A model generated the notes under the pieces. It searched no databases and had not been told where the DNA came from. It worked only from the letters and a program-made list of their open reading frames with translations. A stretch of 36,318 nucleotides of DNA from contig CAYMJV010000024.1 in the NCBI GenBank assembly GCA_964390545.1, forward strand, positions 1 through 36,318, written 5' to 3'. This document shows, piece after piece, positions 30,904 to 36,318 of the stretch (its first letter is position 1; each line of letters starts with the position of its first letter). The stretch comes from CAYMJV01 sp964390545. Lineage in GTDB: Bacteria > Desulfobacterota > BSN033 > UBA1163. Made by a program: the position numbers and the translations under genes.

Positions 30904-32121
30904 TCAAAGGTTTTCGATAATGGCGGAGGCGAATTCGGAGCATTTAACTTTTTTCGCTCCCCTCATCTGGCGGGCAAGATCATAGGTGACGATCTTGCTC
31001 GAGATGGTTTTCTCAACGGCCTTTGTAATCTTTTGGGAAACCTCACTCCAACCTAAATAGTCAAACATCATTGCACCGGAAAGGACAAGGGACCCCGGAT
31101 TGATCAAATCCTGGTTTGCATATTTCGGGGCAGTCCCATGGGTGGCTTCAAAGACAGCAGCCCGATCTCCAATATTTGCCCCGGGTGCCATGCCCAAGCC
31201 TCCCACCTGGGCTGCAAGCGCATCGGACATATAGTCCCCATTCAGATTGGGCATCGCTAGGACATCGTATTCCTCAGGCCTTAAAAGGATTTGTTGGAAC
31301 ATGGCATCGGCAATCCGGTCTTTGATGACGATCTTGCTTTCGCGAAGATTCGTTGCCCCCTTAGCGCCCAGATCACTCTCAAGAAGAACCCTCTCCCTAA
31401 ATTCTTCTTTGGCCAGTTCATAACCCCAATCGCGGAATGCCCCCTCCGTGAATTTCATGATATTTCCCTTATGAACCAGTGTGACGCTTTTTCGGCCATG
31501 AGAAAAAGCAAACTGAATCGCCATTCGAACAAGACGTTTTGTTCCGAAACGGCTGATCGGTTTAATCCCGATCCCCGAATCTTCCCGAATCTTACTCCCC
31601 AACTCCTTTTCAAGAAACTCTCTTAATCGTAGAACCTCTTTCGAACCCTCTTTCCACTCAATCCCTGCGTAGACATCCTCCGTGTTCTCACGAAAGACGA
31701 CCATATTCACCTTTTCCGGATGCTTCAACGGGCTCGGTGTCCCAGGGATATATTTTACAGGCCGAATGCACGCATAGAGATCGAGCCTTTGCCTGAGGAG
31801 CACGTTGATGCTTCTAATCCCTCCTCCCACGGGGGTTGTCAAAGGCCCTTTGATTCCCACCCCATGTTCTCGAATGGTCTCGATCGTCTCCTCCGGGGCC
31901 CACTCCCCTTTACGCTGAAAAGCCTTCTCACCTGCATAGACCTCAACCCAATGGACTTTTCTTTTCCCTCCGTAGGATCCATTGACCGCAGCATCGAAGA
32001 CACGAACCGATGCCTTCCAGATATCCGGCCCCACGCCATCTCCTTCGATATAGGGAATGATGGGTTGATCAGGGACGATCCGTTTTCCATCGGAGTTGTA
32101 TTCAATCTTTTCACCGGCCAT
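30904..32121 (-). CDS. icd: Isocitrate dehydrogenase (NADP-type)
   Basis: The 405-residue protein is an E. coli-type Icd: YIEGDGVGPDIW, GPLTTPVGGGIRSINVLLRQ (Ser104 corresponds to the Ser113 phosphorylation site of E. coli), RENTEDVYAGIEW, VHKGNIMKFTEGAF, NLNGDYMSDALAAQVGGLG and HGTAPKYA. The Lys-Tyr of that last motif matches the NADP-specificity residues of the E. coli enzyme. It converts isocitrate to 2-oxoglutarate and CO2. It is first in a run with korDABC, giving two consecutive TCA-cycle steps that can run oxidatively or, with reduced ferredoxin, reductively. No AceK-like kinase is visible here. The ATG at 32121 follows a G-rich ribosome-binding region. Confidence 0.96.
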   Translation of the reverse strand: MAGEKIEYNSDGKRIVPDQPIIPYIEGDGVGPDIWKASVRVFDAAVNGSYGGKRKVHWVEVYAGEKAFQRKGEWAPEETIETIREHGVGIKGPLTTPVGGGIRSINVLLRQRLDLYACIRPVKYIPGTPSPLKHPEKVNMVVFRENTEDVYAGIEWKEGSKEVLRLREFLEKELGSKIREDSGIGIKPISRFGTKRLVRMAIQFAFSHGRKSVTLVHKGNIMKFTEGAFRDWGYELAKEEFRERVLLESDLGAKGATNLRESKIVIKDRIADAMFQQILLRPEEYDVLAMPNLNGDYMSDALAAQVGGLGMAPGANIGDRAAVFEATHGTAPKYANQDLINPGSLVLSGAMMFDYLGWSEVSQKITKAVEKTISSKIVTYDLARQMRGAKKVKCSEFASAIIENL

Positions 32122-32152
32122 ATGGTTTTGATCCCCTCCCCGCGCAGGTACG

Positions 32153-32247
32153 GTAGCGTCGGCATTCCTGCCTGCCGGCAGGCAGGTATTGCCGACGGTT
32201 GTCCGCCCTCCTGCCTACCGCAGGCAGGCAATGAATGAGGGCGCTAC
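32153..32247. repeat. REP/BIME-like twin hairpin, copy 1 (overlaps fabF stop)
   Basis: The element is bounded by GTAGCG (32153) and CGCTAC (ends 32247). Hairpin 1 has CGTCGGCA/TGCCGACG arms (32157-32197) with a nested CCTGCCTGC palindrome in its loop. Hairpin 2 has CGCCCTC/GAGGGCG arms with another nested palindrome. The fabF stop codon TAG (32246-32244) lies inside the right end. Confidence 0.7.
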
Positions 32248-33458
32248 GGATAATCATATTTCCCGAACACTAAAGTGGTGCAGTTGCCCCCGAAGGCGAA
32301 AGAGTTGGAGAGCACCACCTTCACATTCAGCTCGCGTGACTTCCCTGGAACATAATCGAGATCGCAATCCTTATCACCCTCCCGATGATTGAGGGTAGGT
32401 GGAACAAATTGATGAAGAATAGAGAGGATTGACGCAACCGCTTCGATGGCTCCCGCAGAACCTAAACAATGGCCCACCATTGACTTGATCGAGCTGACCG
32501 GAATCGAATAGGCCTTCTCTCCAAAAACTTTCTTAATAGAAAGGGTTTCAACCTTATCGTTCAGAGGGGTGCCGGTCCCATGGGCATTAATATAATCAAC
32601 TTCTGAAGGCTTTATCCCGCCTTCCTCCAGTGCCTCTCCCATGATCCGAGCTTCCATCATCCCGGTAGGTTCTGGTGCTGTAATATGATAAGCTTCTCCA
32701 CCTATTCCGTATCCTAAGAATTCGGCGTAGACTCTTGCTCCTCTTTTCATTGCCTCATCAAGACCCTCTAAGACCAAAATGGCTGAACCTTCGCCCAGGC
32801 TCATCCCTGCTCTCTTTTTATCAAAAGGTTTACACGGGGAGGGATCCGTGGCTCTTAATGAGTTGAACCCGCCGAACGTCAGTTCGCTCAAGGCGTCACT
32901 CCCTCCACATAAGACAACTTTGGCTTTCCCGCTCCGGATGAGATCAGCTCCGTACCCAATAGAGGTCGCAGAGGAACTGCAAGCTGTCGTAATCGTGGCC
33001 ATAGGGCCTGAAAAACGAAATCGCCGGGCAACGCGATTTGCTGTAAAACTTGGGATAAAAGGAAGCAGAAGAGAGGCTTTTGACTTTCCTTTAAGAAGGA
33101 CCTCCCGATGATAGGCTTCCGCCTCAAACATCCCTCCTGCACCGGCCCCCAGACAGATTCCTACCTCTTCTGAAGCATATGCGTTTATACCAGATTCCTT
33201 AACAGCCTCCTCTGCTGCAATAAGAGCAAAATGGTCTGTTCGAGAAAGTCTCTTTAATTCCTTCTTCCCAAAGAATTCCTCTGGGTGATAATCCCGGATT
33301 TGCGCGCCAATCTTGGAGGGATACTTTGAGGTATCAAAAAGGGTAATCGGCCCAATGCCGGTTTGACCTTTTCTTAAAGAATGAAGAAATTCCTCTACGT
33401 TCTCTCCGATAGAGCAAAATATCCCCATTCCAGTAATCGCTACTCGCTTCTGTTTCAT
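32244..33458 (-). CDS. fabF: Beta-ketoacyl-ACP synthase II (FabF-type)
   Basis: The 404-residue protein is a condensing enzyme with catalytic Cys160 (TTACSSS), His293 (NAHGTGTPLND) and His330 (KSMVGHCLGSAGA), plus the GGSDAL, PFDKKRAGMSLGEGS and SNSFAFGGNC blocks. It extends acyl-ACP with malonyl-ACP by decarboxylative condensation. No acyl carrier protein, fabD or fabZ gene is in view. A housekeeping FabF usually sits beside acpP; this copy lies with fabG and B12/radical SAM genes, suggesting a specialised lipid pathway (inference). The stop codon falls within a REP-like element. The start at ATG 33458 has only a weak GAAGAG upstream. Confidence 0.92.
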   Translation of the reverse strand: MKQKRVAITGMGIFCSIGENVEEFLHSLRKGQTGIGPITLFDTSKYPSKIGAQIRDYHPEEFFGKKELKRLSRTDHFALIAAEEAVKESGINAYASEEVGICLGAGAGGMFEAEAYHREVLLKGKSKASLLLPFIPSFTANRVARRFRFSGPMATITTACSSSATSIGYGADLIRSGKAKVVLCGGSDALSELTFGGFNSLRATDPSPCKPFDKKRAGMSLGEGSAILVLEGLDEAMKRGARVYAEFLGYGIGGEAYHITAPEPTGMMEARIMGEALEEGGIKPSEVDYINAHGTGTPLNDKVETLSIKKVFGEKAYSIPVSSIKSMVGHCLGSAGAIEAVASILSILHQFVPPTLNHREGDKDCDLDYVPGKSRELNVKVVLSNSFAFGGNCTTLVFGKYDYP

Positions 33459-33486
33459 CTTTAGCTCTTCGTTCGGAGAAAATTTT

Positions 33487-33543
33487 GTAGCGCGTGATCC
33501 CCGATCACGCCTTTGAATGGTGCGTTCGGGGAACGCACCCTAC
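33487..33543. repeat. REP/BIME-like twin hairpin, copy 2
   Basis: GTAGCG (33487) starts hairpin GCGTGATC/GATCACGC. GGTGCGTTC/GAACGCACC forms the second hairpin, followed by CCCTAC (ends 33543), i.e. GTAG on the opposite strand. It lies about 30 nt upstream of fabF. Confidence 0.65.
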
Positions 33544-33669
33544 ACTTTCTATCCCAATCTGAAATCTGCCACGTACCACGTAGGGTACATGGCTGCCCTG
33601 ATCCCTACATGGTTCAGGGCAAGCAGGAATACCAACGCTACTCTGTTTTCCTCTCACCCCCACCCGCAC

Positions 33670-33690
33670 CCTCCCCCATCAAGGGGGAGG
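33670..33690. repeat. G/C-tract hairpin downstream of fabG
   Basis: CCTCCCCC and GGGGGAGG arms around ATCAA form a 21-nt perfect stem-loop, 14 nt beyond the fabG stop. No T-run follows on the minus strand, so a dispersed repeat or mRNA end structure is more likely than a strong terminator. Confidence 0.5.
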
Positions 33691-33703
33691 GGAAGCGGGG
33701 AGG

Positions 33704-34444
33704 TTAAACAATGCCTCCATCCACAATGATGGTCTGGCCGGTGATATAGCTTGAATGCTCTGATGCTAGAAAGAGGACCGCTTTTGCTACCTCTTCCGGC
33801 TTGCCGATTCTTCCTAAACTTGATGATTTAATGATGGTCTCCATCTTCTCTTTGGGCATCCGTGAGACCACCTCCGATTCAATCAGTCCTGGAGCCACGG
33901 CATTGACGTGGATATTGAAAGGTCCTAATTCGCGAGCCAGAGCCTTCGTAAATCCGATCACCCCGCTTTTGGTTGCCGCATAATTGGTCTGTCCCGAGGT
34001 GCCGAGAATCCCGCTAATGGAGGAGATGTTAATGATCTTTCCCTTTTTCTGGGAAATCATTTTCCGGATGACTGTTTTGCAGCAATTAAAAAGGCTCGTC
34101 AGGTTTGCGCCAATGAGAGAGTTCCAGTCCTCATCACTCATCAGCATGAGAAAATTATCTCGAATCAGGCCCACGTTATTGACCAGGATATCAATCTTCC
34201 CATACTGGGCAAAGGTCTCTTCTACCATCTCTCTCGCCTGATCAAACTGGGTCACATCGGCTTTGTAAAGGCCGATGTTTACTCCCCTGGATTTGACTTC
34301 CCTCTTTAGAACCTCAGCAGCATCCACATCCTTTGAGAAGTTGGCAACGACCTTTGCTCCCTCCTCGGCAAAGAGGAGAGAAATAGCCCTGCCAATCCCT
34401 TTTGTTCCCCCTGTGACAATAGCCACCTGATCATTTAATAGCAT
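33704..34444 (-). CDS. fabG: 3-oxoacyl-ACP reductase (SDR family)
   Basis: The 246-residue protein is a classical short-chain dehydrogenase: TGGTKGIG (11-18) for NADP(H), NNVG (89-92; NNAG in most members), and the catalytic triad Ser142, Tyr155 and Lys159 (SSISG...NYAATKSG). NVHAVAPG-like NAVAPGLIESEV and a C-terminal ITGQTIIVDGG match FabG. It reduces 3-oxoacyl-ACP to 3-hydroxyacyl-ACP. GGGAGATG stands just before the ATG at 34444. A 245-nt repeat-rich gap separates it from fabF downstream on the same strand. Other SDR substrates are possible, but the fabF neighbour supports acyl-ACP. Confidence 0.92.
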   Translation of the reverse strand: MLLNDQVAIVTGGTKGIGRAISLLFAEEGAKVVANFSKDVDAAEVLKREVKSRGVNIGLYKADVTQFDQAREMVEETFAQYGKIDILVNNVGLIRDNFLMLMSDEDWNSLIGANLTSLFNCCKTVIRKMISQKKGKIINISSISGILGTSGQTNYAATKSGVIGFTKALARELGPFNIHVNAVAPGLIESEVVSRMPKEKMETIIKSSSLGRIGKPEEVAKAVLFLASEHSSYITGQTIIVDGGIV

Positions 34445-34503
34445 TTTTCATCTCCCATCTCGTCATCATGGCGACCGAATCCTGAGCGAGTTCTGAGATT
34501 AAG

Positions 34504-34617
34504 TTCAAATGTCAAAATCCCAATGTCAAATCAATGTCAAATCATCAAATTTCAAAATTGCTTCCTTGTCATTTGGACTTTGGATTTGATTTGAACTTTG
34601 AGCTTTGACATTTGTCA
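34504..34617. repeat. Dispersed AATGTCAAA/TTTGACATT inverted repeat, copy 2 (overlaps radical SAM stop)
   Basis: Left words TTCAAATGTCAAA and CAATGTCAAATC are mirrored by GATTTGAACTTTG and CTTTGACATTTG. It is related to 10712-10898. The TGA of the radical SAM gene (34617-34615) lies inside the right arm. Confidence 0.65.
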
Positions 34618-36015
34618 TTTTGTATCCCCAAGAGGCCTCACCCGTGGTCTCTTCATCCTTCCTACCAGTTCCCACAAGGGTCCCCGTATCTGAAAACGTC
34701 TTATCCCCTCCATCAGATTCTGTGAGATATTGATCTCCAGACCCGGGACGATCCATTGCTTTCTCTCCAGGGCCTTCTCCCGGACGATCTCCTCTAGCCT
34801 CCCTTTGAGTTCTGGCGAAACATAAAAATGAGGAAAGATGAGACTTGAATCCTGACGGATGACCCCTTGAGAGAGGGCTACTCGTTCCATCTCGGTTCCA
34901 GGATAGATTCGAATCCCCAGCATGGCAATCACGGCCGTCGGATCGAGGCGGTCCATCAAGCAGAAGGATTCCTCTACCGTCTCATCGTCCTCTCCAGGGC
35001 CACCCAAGAGGATATAGTGACAATGATTCATTCCCAACTCTGAACAGGATTGGGAGGATTGGATAATATGCTCTAGGTTGAAGGATTTCTTATAATTCTT
35101 TAACATCCGAGGAGAGCCTGAATCGGTCCCGAATTCTATTCCCACACAACCGGCCTCTCCCATCCATTTCAATAGATCCTTTGTTAAGAAACCCGGATTG
35201 ACAAAGGCGCTCCATTTGATTCTGACCTTGCTCCGGATCATCTCCCGACATAAATCTTCAGCATAAGAAGGAGGATAATTGAAGATGTCATCTACAAAGT
35301 AGACATAATCCACTCCTTCCTCCGTCAGTTTTTGAAGTTCATCGATCACTTCCTCTGTTTTTCTTAGCCTAACTTCTTTCCCCTCCAATAAAGGATAAGT
35401 GCAGTAAATACACGAGAACGGGCAACCTCGCTTCGTCTGGATATTACCCATTCCGCCTTTTTCTAAATAACGGCGCGTTTCAAAGAGAGATCGATCAGGC
35501 GTTTTGATTGGAAGGACCCTTGCTCCCCCACTAGGAAAGGGAAAAGGCTTTTCTTTGACTAGGAGATGGGGAGAGGGGGAGATAGAACCCCCTTTTTCAA
35601 AAGAGTTAATTAATTTGAGAAGAACCTCCTCACCTTCCCCAATAATGCCGAAATCGATATCCAAATAGTTCATAAGTTCTTGGGGGGCTAAAGAATATCC
35701 CGAGCCTCCCACGATCAGCTTTGCTGAGGAGGCTTGATGACAGACCTGAATAACCTCCTCCACCTCCTTCAAATAAGAAACGGGAGTAGGATAGGTCAGA
35801 TTATCCAGGTTTCTGAGAGAAAGACCGATCAAATCGGGTTGAAACCGCTGAAGGGTCTCTTTTAATTCAACGGAGGGATCCTGAGAAAAACAGAGGTCCA
35901 GGACTTCGATCCTGTAGCCTTCTTCCTTCAAAACCCTGACCAGATAAGCCAACCCCAGGGGAAACACAGGATAGGGCATCTTCTCTCGATTGACAGAGAT
36001 GAGGAGAATCTTCAT
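34615..36015 (-). CDS. B12-binding domain / radical SAM protein
   Basis: The 466-residue protein has an N-terminal cobalamin-binding-type Rossmann domain (1-140; LISVNREKMPYPVFPLGLAYL at the start, GLSLRN, GEGEE) without the base-off DxHxxG motif. The radical SAM core carries C198-x3-C202-x2-C205 (CPFSCIYC), then a GIEFGTDSG strand, a LLGGPGE segment and an Elp3-like end. Such class B enzymes methylate or rearrange unactivated carbons, often of lipids, using cobalamin and SAM. Position after fabG/fabF genes suggests a modified fatty acyl or lipid product (inference). The first Met at 36015 has no strong ribosome-binding site. A second protein of the same broad class ends just upstream. Confidence 0.9.
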   Translation of the reverse strand: MKILLISVNREKMPYPVFPLGLAYLVRVLKEEGYRIEVLDLCFSQDPSVELKETLQRFQPDLIGLSLRNLDNLTYPTPVSYLKEVEEVIQVCHQASSAKLIVGGSGYSLAPQELMNYLDIDFGIIGEGEEVLLKLINSFEKGGSISPSPHLLVKEKPFPFPSGGARVLPIKTPDRSLFETRRYLEKGGMGNIQTKRGCPFSCIYCTYPLLEGKEVRLRKTEEVIDELQKLTEEGVDYVYFVDDIFNYPPSYAEDLCREMIRSKVRIKWSAFVNPGFLTKDLLKWMGEAGCVGIEFGTDSGSPRMLKNYKKSFNLEHIIQSSQSCSELGMNHCHYILLGGPGEDDETVEESFCLMDRLDPTAVIAMLGIRIYPGTEMERVALSQGVIRQDSSLIFPHFYVSPELKGRLEEIVREKALERKQWIVPGLEINISQNLMEGIRRFQIRGPLWELVGRMKRPRVRPLGDTK

Positions 36016-36030
36016 AGTTTGTTCGTGTTA

Positions 36031-36093
36031 GTAGCGCCCCCATTTATTGGGGGCGAATTTATGCATTTCGTCGGCAGTAAATGCCGACGCTAC
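36031..36093. repeat. REP/BIME-like twin hairpin, copy 3
   Basis: GTAGCG (36031) begins hairpin CGCCCCC/GGGGGCG. CGTCGGCA/TGCCGACG forms the second hairpin, closed by CGCTAC (36093). It fills the 82-nt gap between two radical SAM genes. The second hairpin stem is the same as in copy 1. Confidence 0.7.
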
Positions 36094-36097
36094 ATCT

Positions 36098-36318
36098 TTA
36101 AATTTCTCTATCATGATTCAAAAAACGACTCTCTTCTTTTTTAATCTTCCGAATCACTTCCATTTGAGCTCCCCGGAGAACAAAGTTAGACATCAAGAAG
36201 TAGAGGAAGTGATGTTTCGGGCCCCAGAGGAGACGCTTCAAGATCGATCGAGGGGCACACGTATACTTCTGTGCCCAGAGATATCCCTCCTGAAGCTCCT
36301 GAATGCTTAACTTCTTCG
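36098..36318 (-). CDS. C-terminus of a second B12/radical SAM-type protein (5' end off window)
   Basis: A frame open to the right edge ends at TAA 36098 and encodes 72 visible residues. These include SIQELQEGYLWAQKYT, SILKRLLWGPKHHFLYF and a Lys/Arg-rich end. ELQEGY(L/R)W-A followed by a basic SILKRL helix is typical of the C-terminal extension of B12-binding radical SAM proteins, so this is probably a paralogue or partner of the next gene. No catalytic part is visible, so the identification rests on this tail and the neighbour. The gap to the next gene is 82 nt on the same strand. Confidence 0.6.
   Translation of the reverse strand, partial: KKLSIQELQEGYLWAQKYTCAPRSILKRLLWGPKHHFLYFLMSNFVLRGAQMEVIRKIKKEESRFLNHDREI

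Noticed and set aside
32153..36093. CRISPR-like array from the repeated palindromes at 32-36 kb
   Set aside because: Copies are 1.3-2.5 kb apart, lie between genes and lack regular spacers; no cas gene is present.

Overview
The window looks like a chromosomal segment of an anaerobic, acetate- and C1-metabolising bacterium, most likely of the Desulfobacterota (former Deltaproteobacteria: sulfate reducers and syntrophs). The reasons are the combination of a methylenetetrahydrofolate reductase next to an HdrA-type electron-bifurcation subunit, a tungsten aldehyde:ferredoxin oxidoreductase, a four-subunit 2-oxoacid:ferredoxin oxidoreductase, acetate uptake and activation genes, and many PAS/Cache two-component proteins. 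This placement is inferred from gene content; there is no rRNA or other phylogenetic marker. No rRNA, tRNA, CRISPR array, prophage or insertion sequence was recognised. Nearly all genes are on the minus strand; the three plus-strand genes are the CoA-transferase/GNAT fusion, a universal stress protein and a deoxynucleoside kinase.

Layout. 1-8.7 kb (minus): a C1/electron-transfer and signalling block. In transcription order it holds a membrane Cache-HAMP histidine kinase, a stand-alone receiver protein, a receiver domain fused to a complete formate/nitrite channel (REC-FNT), an excisionase-type HTH-receiver protein, metF, and an HdrA-GltD fusion cut by the left edge. 8.8-17.0 kb: an acetate/acyl-CoA block with a plus-strand acetyl-CoA hydrolase/transferase-GNAT fusion. 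Facing it on the minus strand are a four-PAS histidine kinase, acs, satP and an unknown protein. 17.3-21.9 kb: a redox operon of FAD-linked oxidase, CCG-domain Fe-S protein, AOR and a MoaD-like protein. 22-25.4 kb: three proline/imino-acid-type enzymes (proC, a DAO-family oxidase, an ornithine cyclodeaminase homologue). 25.5-27.9 kb: a stress protein, a nucleoside kinase, a small basic protein and a PlsC acyltransferase. 27.9-32.1 kb: icd followed by korDABC, i.e. isocitrate to 2-oxoglutarate to succinyl-CoA. 32.2-36.3 kb: a lipid-type cluster of fabF, fabG, a B12-binding radical SAM protein and the tail of a second one.

The most striking object is the REC-FNT fusion at 4944-6221. A full phospho-acceptor receiver domain is joined in frame to a FocA-like channel, directly downstream of its probable kinase and of a paralogous stand-alone receiver. 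This suggests a two-component system whose output is gating of a formate (or similar anion) channel rather than transcription. An HTH-receiver gene and the metF/hdrA C1 genes lie just beyond it.

Intergenic spaces are crowded with imperfect inverted repeats of several families. One family (three copies, 32-36 kb) has the GTAG-hairpin...hairpin-CTAC layout of REP/BIME elements. Two repeats supply or cover the stop codon of the neighbouring gene.
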